DNA from: a virus
Direction: 5' to 3' (one strand)
Virus record (IMG/VR): IMGVR_UViG_3300021959_000167
Coordinates: 1 to 35,483 of that record
Length of the DNA stretch: 35,483 nucleotides
Numbering within the stretch: position 1 is the stretch's first letter; every line of letters starts with the position of its first letter. The notes under the pieces were generated by a model. It was not told the origin of the DNA, did not search any database, and saw nothing but the letters and a program-made list of their open reading frames with translations. A program made the translations under genes and the position numbers. Below are positions 21,599 to 30,058 of this stretch, piece by piece.

Positions 21599-22749
21599 AG
21601 GAATACTGCAATATTCAGTTTTATCAAGCCATTGAGGCAAAGGAACGGATCAAAGTATTTCAGGGCGGAACAAGGAGCGGGAAAACGTATGCCTTGTGCC
21701 AATACCTCATCTATTTGCTTACAACCCGCAAAGATGCATTGGTGATATCCATTGTGCGGAAAACACTCCCTGCACTCAAAGGATCAGTTCAAAGGGATTT
21801 CATTTCATTACTCCAAAAACTTGGATTGTACTATCAAGGCATACACAACAAATCCGAAAACACTTTCAAATACAAAAATCATTTGGTTGAATTTTTGAGT
21901 GTTGATGATAGTCAAAAGATACGTGGGCGCAAACGCACACATTGTTTTTTGAATGAGGCGAATGAATTATTTTTTGAGGATTTTAGCCAAATCAATATGC
22001 GAACAACGGAGGAAATTTTGATTGACTTCAACCCATCCGATCCAGTGCATTGGTTATATGATGAAATCATTGATCGTGATGATTGTTTCCTTTCGGTTAC
22101 AACTTACAAGGATAATAAGTTTTTGCCAATTGAATTGGTGCGTGAAATTGAGCGCATCAAGGATCGTGATCCTGATTACTGGAGGGTATATGGTGAGGGG
22201 CAACGTGCGGTGTTTTCCGATAGGCAGATATTCCAAAAGTGGGAATACATTCCATTCAAGGAGTTTCCCGAATTGGATTGGCACTTGGGATGTGATTTTG
22301 GTTTCTCAAATGATAGCACCGCAATCGTGATGGTGGCAAAAAAGAATGATAAACTTTATGTGCATGAAATCCTTTACTCCAAAGGAATGACAAATCGTGA
22401 TATTGCTGAATTCCTAAAACGTGAGGGCAAAAATCAAATGCTGATGTATTGTGATAGTGCAGAACCAAAATCAATTGAGGAATTGCGCCAAATGGATGTA
22501 TTGGCAAAGGCAGCTATAAAAGGTGCGGGATCAATAAATGCGGGTATATCACTCATTAAGGAGTTTGATGTGATTGTTTCAAGCGAATCAAAGAACTTGC
22601 AAAAGGAACAACAAATGTATTTTTGGGAGGAATTAAAGGATGGAACAATCATCAACAAACCGATTGATAAATTCAATCACCTGATGGATGCATTAAGATA
22701 CGCAACCTATTCAAGATACAAAAACCGCAATGATTTCTTTGTGATTTAA
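21571..22749 (+). CDS. terL: Terminase large subunit
   Basis: This 392-residue packaging motor has both expected domains. The ATPase shows Walker A GGTRSGKT (residues 32-39) and Walker B CFLNEANE (about 124-131). The RNase H-like nuclease shows acidic residues in GCDFGFSND (about 240), MYCDSAEP (about 292) and HLMDALRYA (about 369). It cuts concatemers and pumps DNA through the portal. It overlaps the small subunit gene by 28 bases and precedes the portal gene by 30 bases. Length is at the short end of the usual range (about 400 to 500). Confidence 0.97.
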   Translation: MASIEKRKIEEYCNIQFYQAIEAKERIKVFQGGTRSGKTYALCQYLIYLLTTRKDALVISIVRKTLPALKGSVQRDFISLLQKLGLYYQGIHNKSENTFKYKNHLVEFLSVDDSQKIRGRKRTHCFLNEANELFFEDFSQINMRTTEEILIDFNPSDPVHWLYDEIIDRDDCFLSVTTYKDNKFLPIELVREIERIKDRDPDYWRVYGEGQRAVFSDRQIFQKWEYIPFKEFPELDWHLGCDFGFSNDSTAIVMVAKKNDKLYVHEILYSKGMTNRDIAEFLKREGKNQMLMYCDSAEPKSIEELRQMDVLAKAAIKGAGSINAGISLIKEFDVIVSSESKNLQKEQQMYFWEELKDGTIINKPIDKFNHLMDALRYATYSRYKNRNDFFVI

Positions 22750-22755
22750 AATTTG

Positions 22756-22763
22756 TATTTTTG
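22756..22763 (+). promoter_or_regulatory. Candidate -7 box before portal gene
   Basis: TATTTTTG lies in the 30-base gap between terminase and portal, 16 bases before the portal ATG. It matches TAnnTTTG. A -33 element is not evident, as that position lies in the terminase coding sequence. Confidence 0.4.
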
Positions 22764-22779
22764 GATAAAATTTTGATTG

Positions 22780-25008
22780 ATGGCATCAGTACTCGATAGG
22801 TTTCGGAATCTAATCACCAAAAACGCACAACAAACCGCAGCGGAATATAATAAAGCAATATATCAATTTTTAGGCGAATCCATTGTTTGGAATCCTGAAA
22901 ATGATGATACATACATTCGTGATGGATATCGCAAAAACGCAACCATTTACTCCCTTGTAAACATCATCACAAATGCTGCAACAACAATTCCATTTCAGAT
23001 ATATGAAAAGGTAAACGAAAACGAAGTTAAGCGGTACAAGGCACTTACAAGCGGATCAGTGGATGCCAATTCAATATACAAGGCAAACCTCATCCGTAAA
23101 AATGCAATGGTTGAATTGGAGGGAACGGAACTTCACAAACTATTGGAGCAACCAAATGCAGCGCAATCATATTCAAGTTGGATCACCGAACTCATTGCCT
23201 TTGGTAAACTTACAGGCAATCGTTACATCTATGGGATTGCACCTGAAACGGGAATCAATCAAGGAAAATATAAGGAACTTTATGTGATGCCATCACAAAT
23301 AATGGAAATAGTATCGGGAGGCATTATGCAACCCGTTCAAAAATACCGCATTGAATATCAAGGTGCTTATGATATCCCTGCGGAGGATATATGCCACATC
23401 AAAGATTTCAATCCATATTATGATGGCACTGGATCACATTTGTACGGGCAATCACCATTGAGGGCGGGATTGCGTTCCCTTACAACCAACAATGAAGCGG
23501 TGCAAACGGGTGTGAAATACTTACAAAACCAAACCGCACGAGGAATCCTCACAAGTGATGAGGGTGATTTGAATGAAGTACAAGCGCAACAGTTAAAAGA
23601 TAAGTTCCGCAAAAACTTTCAAGGAGCGAACAATGCTGGGGATGTGATCATCACTCCCAAAAAATTATCTTGGGTGAACTTCGGATTGAATGCTGCGGAT
23701 GTTTCACTCATTGAACAATACAATGCATCCATTAAAGATTTGTGCAACATATATGCAGTGCCAGTGCAACTCCTAAACAATACGGAATCCTCCACATACA
23801 ACAATATGAAAGAGGCGAAAAAAGCATTGTATCAAAATTGTGTGATTCCTGAACTCAACAAAATTCGTGATGAATTAAACAGATGGCTTGTTCCAAAGTT
23901 TGGCGATAAACTATTCATTGATTTTGATTATTCCGCAATCCCTGAATTGCAAGAGGAAAACGAAAAGGTTGTTGATCAACTTTCAAAAGCGTGGTGGGTT
24001 ACTCCAAACGAAAAAAGGCGTGTGATGAATTATGGTGTGGATGAGGAAAACGTTGCGTTGGATAATTACTACATCCCTGCAAACCTTATTCCTATTGAAA
24101 CAAACGAAATGCCAATTCCTGATCCAATTGATGAAATGGATATCAATGAGGAAAAGCAACTAATCAAGGAGGCACTTTGGAACATTGAAGTGAAAGCGGA
24201 GGTGCAAGGAATGGCAGATGTGTACACAACCATTGATGAAGCCATTGCACGTGCCAATGAATTGGGTGGTGATGGATACCACGAACACGAATTTGATGGT
24301 GATGTTGTTTATATGCCATTTCAAACGCACGATGAATATGAGGATGTTATTGAATGGATGGAGGAACAAAAGCAAGTTTCCGATGCAGTGGAGGTGGGAT
24401 TGAAAGAGAAAGTTGATGAACACAATGATGAATATGGCGATGATCCTGCAAAGCGTGTAACACTTGGAATGCTTATTGAAGTTTTTGAACGTGGTGTTGG
24501 TGCTTACAACACAAATCCTGAATCAGTGCGACCATCAGTATCATCACCTGAACAATGGGCATACGCTCGTGTGAATTCATTCCTTTATGCAGTGCGCAAT
24601 GAGCGTTTCAAATCAGGCAAACACGATACGGATTTATTTCCAGAGGAACATCCGTTATCAAGCAAGGATGAAAGCAAAGCGGAAATGTATGATGATTATC
24701 CTCAAACCGCATCCAATAACGCAAAGCGAATGTTGGAATGGCGGGAAAAATACGGGCGTGATGTTGTAAAAGGCGGAACGGAAGTGGGATGGCAACGTGC
24801 CAATCAACTTGCAAAGCGGGAAGCAATCAGCGTGGATGTTATTTCAAGGATGGCACAATTCAATAGGCATCGTGAAAACGCAAAGATTGCGGATGAGTAC
24901 AAGGATGAGCCATGGAAAGATCGTGGATACGTTGCTTGGAATTTATGGGGTGGCACTGCGGGTGTAGATTGGGCAATCAAAAAAATGGAGGAACTGCGCA
25001 ATGGCTAA
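22780..25008 (+). CDS. Portal protein with long C-terminal extension
   Basis: This 742-residue protein begins as an HK97-type portal (about residues 1-430; YSLVNIITNAATTIPFQIYEK, HIKDFNPYYDG, NIYAVPVQLLNNTESSTYNNMKEA), the ring through which DNA enters. It then extends by about 300 residues with three modules seen elsewhere in phage head or protease proteins: EAIARANELGGDGYHEHEFDG (about 488), a block around RVTLGMLIEVFERGVGAYNTNPE and HPLSSKDE (about 557-630), and a helical block with NAKRMLEWREKYG and WNLWGGTAGVDWA (about 645-735). The start at 22780 is ATG; a TTG just before it is ignored. The extension is roughly twice the normal portal length and its function is unknown. Confidence 0.88.
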   Translation: MASVLDRFRNLITKNAQQTAAEYNKAIYQFLGESIVWNPENDDTYIRDGYRKNATIYSLVNIITNAATTIPFQIYEKVNENEVKRYKALTSGSVDANSIYKANLIRKNAMVELEGTELHKLLEQPNAAQSYSSWITELIAFGKLTGNRYIYGIAPETGINQGKYKELYVMPSQIMEIVSGGIMQPVQKYRIEYQGAYDIPAEDICHIKDFNPYYDGTGSHLYGQSPLRAGLRSLTTNNEAVQTGVKYLQNQTARGILTSDEGDLNEVQAQQLKDKFRKNFQGANNAGDVIITPKKLSWVNFGLNAADVSLIEQYNASIKDLCNIYAVPVQLLNNTESSTYNNMKEAKKALYQNCVIPELNKIRDELNRWLVPKFGDKLFIDFDYSAIPELQEENEKVVDQLSKAWWVTPNEKRRVMNYGVDEENVALDNYYIPANLIPIETNEMPIPDPIDEMDINEEKQLIKEALWNIEVKAEVQGMADVYTTIDEAIARANELGGDGYHEHEFDGDVVYMPFQTHDEYEDVIEWMEEQKQVSDAVEVGLKEKVDEHNDEYGDDPAKRVTLGMLIEVFERGVGAYNTNPESVRPSVSSPEQWAYARVNSFLYAVRNERFKSGKHDTDLFPEEHPLSSKDESKAEMYDDYPQTASNNAKRMLEWREKYGRDVVKGGTEVGWQRANQLAKREAISVDVISRMAQFNRHRENAKIADEYKDEPWKDRGYVAWNLWGGTAGVDWAIKKMEELRNG

Positions 25009-25135
25009 AATGAAAATCATTGAGGTTTTTTATGAAAAGCCAAAAAAAAGGCGCAAAGGTGTTCATTCCAAAAACGCATCCAAAGGGCAAAACGGGTACA
25101 AAAAAAAGAATCGTGGTCAAGGTAAAAAAAGATAA
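25001..25135 (+). CDS. Small very basic protein (44 aa)
   Basis: This 44-residue protein is dominated by lysine and arginine (YEKPKKRRKGVHSKNASKGQ, NGYKKKNRGQGKKR). Small proteins with the pattern KKRRKGVHSKN are common next to head genes in phages of this type. It overlaps the portal stop by eight bases. It could bind nucleic acid or a virion protein; unknown. Confidence 0.65.
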   Translation: MAKMKIIEVFYEKPKKRRKGVHSKNASKGQNGYKKKNRGQGKKR

Positions 25136-25138
25136 AAA

Positions 25139-25417
25139 ATGACTGAAATATCAAAACAAACAAAGTTCACAATGTCTATTGAGACAATAATTGCCACTTT
25201 AGTTGCGCTAACAACCGCAACCGCTTTTTATTTTGACTTAAAAGCACAAGTGAATGAGGCAATGCAAAAACCAGAGCCAGTGATTTCACGTGCTGAATAC
25301 GATTTGAAAGATAATGCCATCCGCAGCGAAATAATGAGCAACCGACAACTCATTGAAAAGAATTTTGAAAAACTTGAAATCATTGAAGCACGATTGTACG
25401 AATTAAAAACAAGATAA
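25139..25417 (+). CDS. Membrane-anchored coiled-coil protein (92 aa)
   Basis: This 92-residue protein has one hydrophobic span near the N-terminus (about residues 13-32, IETIIATLVALTTATAFYF), followed by a charged helical region likely to be a coiled coil (SRAEYDLKDNAIRSEIMSNRQLIEKNFEKLEIIEARLYEL). This layout resembles phage inner-membrane lysis accessory proteins (spanin or holin-like), but no partner is clear beside it. Function is inferred only weakly from topology. Confidence 0.6.
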   Translation: MTEISKQTKFTMSIETIIATLVALTTATAFYFDLKAQVNEAMQKPEPVISRAEYDLKDNAIRSEIMSNRQLIEKNFEKLEIIEARLYELKTR

Positions 25418-25418
25418 A

Positions 25419-25748
25419 ATGAAATCTTTGATATTCCTTGTTGGTTTGTTATTTTCCCCAATGCAAGTGAATTCATTTGAAACGATTGCAAAAAGAATAA
25501 CAATAATGCAAATCAATGCCAAATGGAACAAACAACACAATGTTGATTTAAATGGATTAATCAATTGTGATGTGAAATTTGGTTGGCTTGAGGATCAACC
25601 TGAATCATTGAAAAAAAATATCAACAGAGTTCCGATAATTGTTTTATACAATGGCAGCCAACCAGTGATGCAATGGAGTGCTGATTTGTCGTTCAAACTC
25701 GATGTTGATTTGGATGAAATTCAACAATCAATTAATTCAATTCCATAA
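25419..25748 (+). CDS. Secreted thioredoxin-like protein lacking CXXC
   Basis: This 109-residue protein has a signal peptide-like start (MKSLIFLVGLLFSPMQVNS) and then reads like a thioredoxin fold: MQINAKWNKQHNVDLNGLINCDV, and near the end RVPIIVLYNGSQPVMQWSADL, with the cis-proline position before a hydrophobic strand. The usual CXXC active site is absent; a single cysteine remains (C45). It may be a periplasmic binding or chaperone-like protein, or a host-effector. The start is ATG, one base after the preceding stop. Confidence 0.6.
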   Translation: MKSLIFLVGLLFSPMQVNSFETIAKRITIMQINAKWNKQHNVDLNGLINCDVKFGWLEDQPESLKKNINRVPIIVLYNGSQPVMQWSADLSFKLDVDLDEIQQSINSIP

Positions 25749-25749
25749 A

Positions 25750-26778
25750 ATGCCAACTCCACGTGAAAACGAAACGCAAAGCCAATTTGTGGCACGTTGC
25801 GTGATTGATGATGAAGCAACAAGGGATTTTCCTGATGTTGATCAGCGGATTGCATTTTGTTATTCCCAATATGAAAGGGAACAAAAAAACAACATCATTT
25901 CAAAACAAGTGAAAGCCAATTGGCAAGGTGCATTTGAAAATGAAAGGCGCAAAGCGGAAAAGGCAATCATCGGATCGGTGCAAAGGTTTTATCAAACCGA
26001 ATACGCAAAGGGAGTTGATGCATTCATCCAACAAGGCACAATCCAATTGGATGGCATATTCCAAACGGAGGGATTTAAAAAAATATATCAGGATTTGTAT
26101 GTGCAAATCGGAATGAGGTTTGCCAATTGGTATGCAAGGAACTTTGACAAATTTTTAAAAAAAGGAATCAACCCAAATCAATTTCAAAACGAATGGCAAA
26201 ACCTATTCGGACAATTCGCTCAACAAAATGCGGGTGCAAAAATAAAACTTGTGCAAGGAACTGCGCTCACAACAATGCAACGGATATTGAAAGCCAACAT
26301 GAACGATCCTGCATTTGCTGCGCTCGGAGCAAGGCAAAAGCGTGATGTGATATTGCGCCAAACAAACCTATATTCAAGGAATCAGGCACTCCGATTGGTG
26401 CGTACAGAGGCAACCGCAGCTGCGAATTATGGCACTTTGCAATCCGCAACAACTATATTTCCCGCACAACAAATGATGAAACAATGGGTTTCGGGCAATG
26501 ATGGGCGCACACGCTCCATTCCAAAGGATGCCTATGATCACGTTGTTATGGATGGCATTGAGGAAAAATATGAGGATGATTTCAAAGTGCAAGGTGAATT
26601 GATGGCATTTCCAGGTGATTCATCCAAAGGCGCACAAGCGGGAAACATCGTGAATTGCAGATGCAGCGTGTTTCCATTTCCAATGGAGGAGGCACAAGCA
26701 ATCAATCAAACAAGTGGATTCGGGTTGAGTGCAGCTGCATTGGCTGCGATTTTAAGCAATGAATCAAGTGATGAATAA
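25750..26778 (+). CDS. MuF-like minor head protein
   Basis: This 342-residue protein belongs to the phage head morphogenesis (MuF / SPP1 gp7-like) family. The C-terminal part has RTEATAAANYGTLQSA, MMKQWVSGNDGRTR and the hallmark NIVNCRCSVFPFP (about residues 299-311). An N-terminal block (SQFVARCVIDDEATRDFPDVDQRIAFCYS) is found in other phage proteins and may be a small separate module. The start at 25750 is chosen as the ATG next to the previous stop; the frame is open back to 25678 but inside that gene. MuF proteins are carried in the head at the portal. Confidence 0.88.
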   Translation: MPTPRENETQSQFVARCVIDDEATRDFPDVDQRIAFCYSQYEREQKNNIISKQVKANWQGAFENERRKAEKAIIGSVQRFYQTEYAKGVDAFIQQGTIQLDGIFQTEGFKKIYQDLYVQIGMRFANWYARNFDKFLKKGINPNQFQNEWQNLFGQFAQQNAGAKIKLVQGTALTTMQRILKANMNDPAFAALGARQKRDVILRQTNLYSRNQALRLVRTEATAAANYGTLQSATTIFPAQQMMKQWVSGNDGRTRSIPKDAYDHVVMDGIEEKYEDDFKVQGELMAFPGDSSKGAQAGNIVNCRCSVFPFPMEEAQAINQTSGFGLSAAALAAILSNESSDE

Positions 26779-26782
26779 TAAC

Positions 26783-26790
26783 TATATTTG
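26783..26790 (+). promoter_or_regulatory. Candidate promoter for protease-capsid genes
   Basis: TATATTTG lies in the 29-base gap between the MuF gene and the protease gene, 17 bases before the ATG at 26808. It is a full match to TAnnTTTG. The -33 position lies within the MuF coding end and has no clear TTTG. A promoter here would raise protease and capsid expression. Confidence 0.55.
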
Positions 26791-26807
26791 TACAAAATTG
26801 ACTTAAT

Positions 26808-27485
26808 ATGGCAATGATTTACAAGGCATCACCAATGGGTGAAATTGCCGACATCGATGAAAAAATGGGAATCGTAAAAGGATACGGATCTTATTTTGGC
26901 AACAAGGATTCCGATGGGGATGTGATTGCAAAAGGAGCGTATCAAAAAACCATCAAGGAAAATGGGGAACGTGTTCGCTACTTATGGCAACACAAAATGG
27001 ATAAGCCAATCGGGAAAATTAAAGAAATGTATGAAGATGACAAAGGATTGATGTTTGTCGCTGAAATACCAAAAACAACACTTGGCAATGATGCGCTTGA
27101 ACTTATGAAAGCGGGAATCGTAACGGAAAACTCCGTTGGTATATTGCCAATACAAAAACAAATGAAAGATGACTATCGTGAAATTACGGAAGTCAAACTT
27201 TATGAAATATCCGCAGTTACTTTGGCGGCCAATGATCAGGCAAAGATTCTTGATGTGAAAGGGAAAGTGGATATTGAAAACGAATTCAAGCGTTTCGATG
27301 CATTGGCAAAACTTATCCGCAAGGGAAAGATTTCCGATGAAATGGGATACGCTATTGAAGCCGAAATACTAAAATTGAAATCATTTTTTATTGATTTCAC
27401 AAAGCCGAATGATGAGTTCACTTTGCCGAAAAAAGATGATGCGATTGAGGTGTTTACATATTTATCAAATAAATTAACTAAATAA
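26808..27485 (+). CDS. HK97-like prohead protease
   Basis: This 225-residue protein is an HK97-family prohead serine protease (S78-like), which cleaves capsid delta domains and itself during maturation. The catalytic pair is visible as H62 in YLWQHKMDKPIG and S109 in GIVTENSVG; the N-terminal GYGSYFGNKDSDGDVIAKGAY and the LYEISAVTLAAN segment are typical. It lies 11 bases before the capsid gene. Its start follows a full -7 box. A remnant of its end lies at 1-51. Confidence 0.95.
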   Translation: MAMIYKASPMGEIADIDEKMGIVKGYGSYFGNKDSDGDVIAKGAYQKTIKENGERVRYLWQHKMDKPIGKIKEMYEDDKGLMFVAEIPKTTLGNDALELMKAGIVTENSVGILPIQKQMKDDYREITEVKLYEISAVTLAANDQAKILDVKGKVDIENEFKRFDALAKLIRKGKISDEMGYAIEAEILKLKSFFIDFTKPNDEFTLPKKDDAIEVFTYLSNKLTK

Positions 27486-27496
27486 ATTTTTCAAAA

Positions 27497-28690
27497 ATGA
27501 ATGAAAATGTAAAAGCGCAATTGGATCAACTTGGCGATTTAATCGATGCCAAATTGGAAAAGGCGCAAGGTCAAGCAATTGATTCCGCAACTGGAAAAGC
27601 GGATGAAATGCTAAAAAGTGAGATCAAAAATCTTACTACACAATTCAACGAGCGTATGGATGCAATCGAGGTTGCAAACAAAAAGCACTTTGAAGCTAAA
27701 AAAGATGTTTCTTTTAAAGGTGCATTGAATGCAGCCATCAATGATGGAGCAATTGAGGGCATCGTGAAAGGAAATTCACGTTCTGCATCTTTCGAAGTTA
27801 AAGCGGATATGACTGTTGCTGCTGATTTCACTGGTGAAGTTATTCCTGCGGATCGTGTTGCGGGGTACAAGTTTGATCCATCAAGATCAACTCACGTCAG
27901 AAACTTGATTCCACAAGGATCAACTTCATCTGATGTTGTTCGTTTCGTAAAAGAAAGCGGATATTCAAATGGTGCTGCACCTGCAGCGGAGGGTGCTACA
28001 CTTGCACAATCTGATTTTGATATGACTGCATCTGATGCAAACGTTCGTAAAATTGGAACGTATTTCCGCATTAGTGAGGAGATGTTGGCAGATACGCCAC
28101 AACTTACATCATACCTTTCAGCACGTGCGCCTGAAAAACTTTTATCTGTTGAGGATACACAAATCCTTTCAGGTAATGGCACTGCGCCAAACCTTTCAGG
28201 AATTATCACTGATGCTGCGGATTTTGATACTTCTGCAAGTGGTGCATTCTATCAATCAGTAGAGGCAGCTAATGAATTTGATGTGCTTGTTGCTACATTA
28301 AACCAATTGGCATTGAGTGAATATCAAGCGGATTACATTATGCTTAATCCAACTGATTTCCACAAAATCTTATTATTGAAAGATACTCAAAATTCCTATT
28401 TGAAAGATCAAGTTTATGCGGGATTACAACCTGCGTTTATGGGTGTGCCAGTTGTGATCAACACTGCTATTTCTGCGGGAACTTTCCTTGCGGGGAACTT
28501 TGGTGTTGGAACTCAACTTTGGGTGCGTGACAACGTTGGTGTTGAATTCTTTAGAGAAGATGGCACAAACGTTCGTGATGGTTTTGTAACTGTTCGTGTA
28601 TCTGAGCGCATTGCATTGACAAACTATTTGCCAAATGCATTCGTAAATGGTACGTTCTCAACTGCAAAAGCTGCACTTGAAACTCCCTAA
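27497..28690 (+). CDS. Major capsid protein, HK97 fold (allele B)
   Basis: This is the 397-residue capsid protein of the second pass. Against the copy at 63-1256 it has 15 residue differences by my count: N44K, F54M, M57I, S67A, Q69K, T78N, N79A, A88G, A90V and A94S in the delta domain, and five in the shell, including V132T and T162P. Silent changes are far more frequent, which indicates purifying selection. It follows the complete prohead protease gene by 11 bases and is closed by a terminator at 28717. Confidence 0.95.
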   Translation: MNENVKAQLDQLGDLIDAKLEKAQGQAIDSATGKADEMLKSEIKNLTTQFNERMDAIEVANKKHFEAKKDVSFKGALNAAINDGAIEGIVKGNSRSASFEVKADMTVAADFTGEVIPADRVAGYKFDPSRSTHVRNLIPQGSTSSDVVRFVKESGYSNGAAPAAEGATLAQSDFDMTASDANVRKIGTYFRISEEMLADTPQLTSYLSARAPEKLLSVEDTQILSGNGTAPNLSGIITDAADFDTSASGAFYQSVEAANEFDVLVATLNQLALSEYQADYIMLNPTDFHKILLLKDTQNSYLKDQVYAGLQPAFMGVPVVINTAISAGTFLAGNFGVGTQLWVRDNVGVEFFREDGTNVRDGFVTVRVSERIALTNYLPNAFVNGTFSTAKAALETP

Positions 28691-28716
28691 TCAATAGGGC
28701 ATTACAACCAACAAAA

Positions 28717-28748
28717 GGGGTGAGCATATTCGTTCACCTCTTTTTTTT
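28717..28748 (+). terminator. Rho-independent terminator after capsid allele B
   Basis: GGGGTGAGC (28717-28725) and GTTCACCTC (28732-28740) keep the nine-pair stem found after allele A, with compensatory base changes, and are followed by eight T. Confidence 0.9.
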
Positions 28749-28870
28749 ATGTCTTAATTTAACAAAGTGCCATGTAATGCGCTTTTTTAATTATTTGCTT
28801 ATTTTGTAAAGTATGTTTTGCTTTATAGTGCCGTACATTGCTCTTTTTTTTTGCATTTTTTTTATATTTA
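28749..28870. other. Extra intergenic DNA present only in the second pass
   Basis: The gap between capsid terminator and the next promoter is 102 bases longer here than in the first pass. The extra DNA holds two imperfect copies of an AGTGCC...TGC-CT element, each followed by a T run. It is bounded by CTCTTTTTTTT tracts, so slippage between T tracts could have removed it from the other allele. I see no gene in it. Confidence 0.7.
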
Positions 28871-28901
28871 TTTGGAGGGAAAGAATTTTTTCTTATATTT
28901 G
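28871..28901 (+). promoter_or_regulatory. Promoter with palindromic spacer (second pass)
   Basis: TTTG (28871-28874), 19 bases, TATATTTG (28894-28901). The spacer carries GAAAGAATTTTTTC, the same palindrome family as at 1335. The promoter is kept while surrounding DNA differs. Confidence 0.8.
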
Positions 28902-28922
28902 TACCAACAAAATGAAACAATT

Positions 28923-29075
28923 ATGAAAATTCAAGATATTACCGACAACAGATTAAGAAACGAAATGATCCAACTTTCACAAGGATTGCAAAAGCATACA
29001 TTCGCAAGAATGGCAATGATGATGCTTGAGGAAAAAGGAATTTATATTTCATACGAGGATGCGTTGAATCTTTAA
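28923..29075 (+). CDS. Small helical protein (50 aa), homologue of 1387-1542
   Basis: This 50-residue protein keeps ITDNRLR, MAMMM and SYEDAL of its counterpart but differs at nearly half of its other positions, the most diverged protein in the cassette. The start follows the promoter at 28871. Function unknown. Such fast change beside a conserved capsid gene suggests relaxed or diversifying selection. Confidence 0.7.
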   Translation: MKIQDITDNRLRNEMIQLSQGLQKHTFARMAMMMLEEKGIYISYEDALNL

Positions 29076-29084
29076 AAAATTAAC

Positions 29085-29102
29085 GGGGAGGGCAACCTCC
29101 CC
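29085..29102. other. GC-rich hairpin with GCAA tetraloop (second pass)
   Basis: The same perfect seven-pair GGGGAGG/CCTCCCC stem with GCAA loop as at 1553-1570, preserved although the flanking bases differ. Confidence 0.7.
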
Positions 29103-29118
29103 ATTAAAACTTGAAACA

Positions 29119-29235
29119 ATGAAACGGAAAATTGAAAACTTTATTTTTGACTGCATAATATATTTTGCAGCATTTGGATTGATGAGTGGCTTTGTGTACT
29201 TGTGTGCATTGGCGGATAAATGGGTTGGAGTATGA
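29119..29235 (+). CDS. Tiny membrane protein (38 aa), second pass
   Basis: Counterpart of 1586-1702, with the same amino acid sequence by my reading but silent DNA differences. One predicted membrane span; its stop overlaps the next start (ATGA). Confidence 0.65.
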   Translation: MKRKIENFIFDCIIYFAAFGLMSGFVYLCALADKWVGV

Positions 29236-29384
29236 AACGCAAGGAAACAAAAATCAACAAAGGGTTGTTGGGGTGGCTTTTCTTTTTAGTTGGCGCACGT
29301 ACAATTTACCTTTTCAATGATACTTTTACGGGGATTTTTTTGATCCTCATTGGATTTACAATGATGTTAAACAAAGGGAAATGA
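29232..29384 (+). CDS. Tiny membrane protein (50 aa), second pass
   Basis: Counterpart of 1699-1851 with two residue changes (IF to TF in the middle, and a final GK in place of GE). Two short hydrophobic segments. It overlaps its neighbours by four bases on each side. Confidence 0.65.
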   Translation: MKRKETKINKGLLGWLFFLVGARTIYLFNDTFTGIFLILIGFTMMLNKGK

Positions 29385-29536
29385 TGGATTATTTAAATGC
29401 AGATTACAAAAGATATTTGGAATTGCTTGATGAAAAGGAATTCAATCGATTGCCATTATCAAAGCAATTGATGGTACTCAAGGAATTGAACGACCTTGAG
29501 CAAAAAATTTCCCGTTATTCGGGGAGTATTTCATAA
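29381..29536 (+). CDS. Small helical protein (51 aa), second pass
   Basis: Counterpart of 1848-1988, five residues longer, with a different C-terminal end (SRYSGSIS). The N-terminal 35 residues are well kept (MMDYLNADYKRYLELLDEKE, then LPLSKQLMVLKEL). Confidence 0.65.
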   Translation: MMDYLNADYKRYLELLDEKEFNRLPLSKQLMVLKELNDLEQKISRYSGSIS

Positions 29537-29558
29537 TTAGTTTGTTATATTGTTGAAA

Positions 29559-29587
29559 AGGGCAGCCATTTGGTTGCCTTTTTTTTT
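29559..29587 (+). terminator. Rho-independent terminator (second pass)
   Basis: AGGGCAGCC, loop ATTT, GGTTGCCTT and a T tract. A G-U pair replaces the T-T mismatch of the copy at 2023. Confidence 0.8.
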
Positions 29588-29600
29588 GTAGATTTATTTT

Positions 29601-29978
29601 GTGAATGCTAACCAATTTGGATGCTTTGCGGAATATCGATTCGCTATTCGTGCAATGGAAAATGGATTCAATGTTTCCATGCCATTGCTTGATGCATCCG
29701 CATATGATGCTATTGTGGAAAAGGATGGTGTTGTGCGTAAAATACAAATCAAATCAATAACAAAGGATCGCACCAATAAAATGGATCGTGATGATGTGCA
29801 ATGCGTATTGCGTAGGGATGGCAAATCTTATCCAATTGAAATGGTTGATTACTTTGCAATTTACGTTGAACGTGATCGTGGGTTTTATATTATTAAGAAT
29901 AACGGGCAAAAATCAATCAGGTTATCAACAGATGGTATATATAAAAAAAATTTGAATAACTTTGCGATAATTCTGTGA
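29601..29978 (+). CDS. Small PD-(D/E)XK nuclease-like protein (second pass)
   Basis: Counterpart of 2065-2442, with GTG start. The putative catalytic E11, D36, Q49 and K51 are kept. Differences cluster at W21N and at residues 54-64 (SEARTIKENRE against TKDRTNKMDRD). The last difference between the passes falls near the end of this gene (29933); everything after it is identical, so the allele boundary lies inside this gene. Confidence 0.7.
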   Translation: MNANQFGCFAEYRFAIRAMENGFNVSMPLLDASAYDAIVEKDGVVRKIQIKSITKDRTNKMDRDDVQCVLRRDGKSYPIEMVDYFAIYVERDRGFYIIKNNGQKSIRLSTDGIYKKNLNNFAIIL

Positions 29979-30006
29979 GGGATTTTTTTCTGTTTCAACT
30001 TAAAAG

Positions 30007-30036
30007 GAGGCGCAATCAATGTGCCTCTTTTTTTTT
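30007..30036 (+). terminator. Rho-independent terminator (second pass)
   Basis: Identical to the hairpin at 2471-2500: GAGGCGCA and TGTGCCTC arms and a T tract, followed by the TAACTTTA candidate promoter. Confidence 0.88.
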
Positions 30037-30058
30037 AACTTTACACAAAATAAATGCA

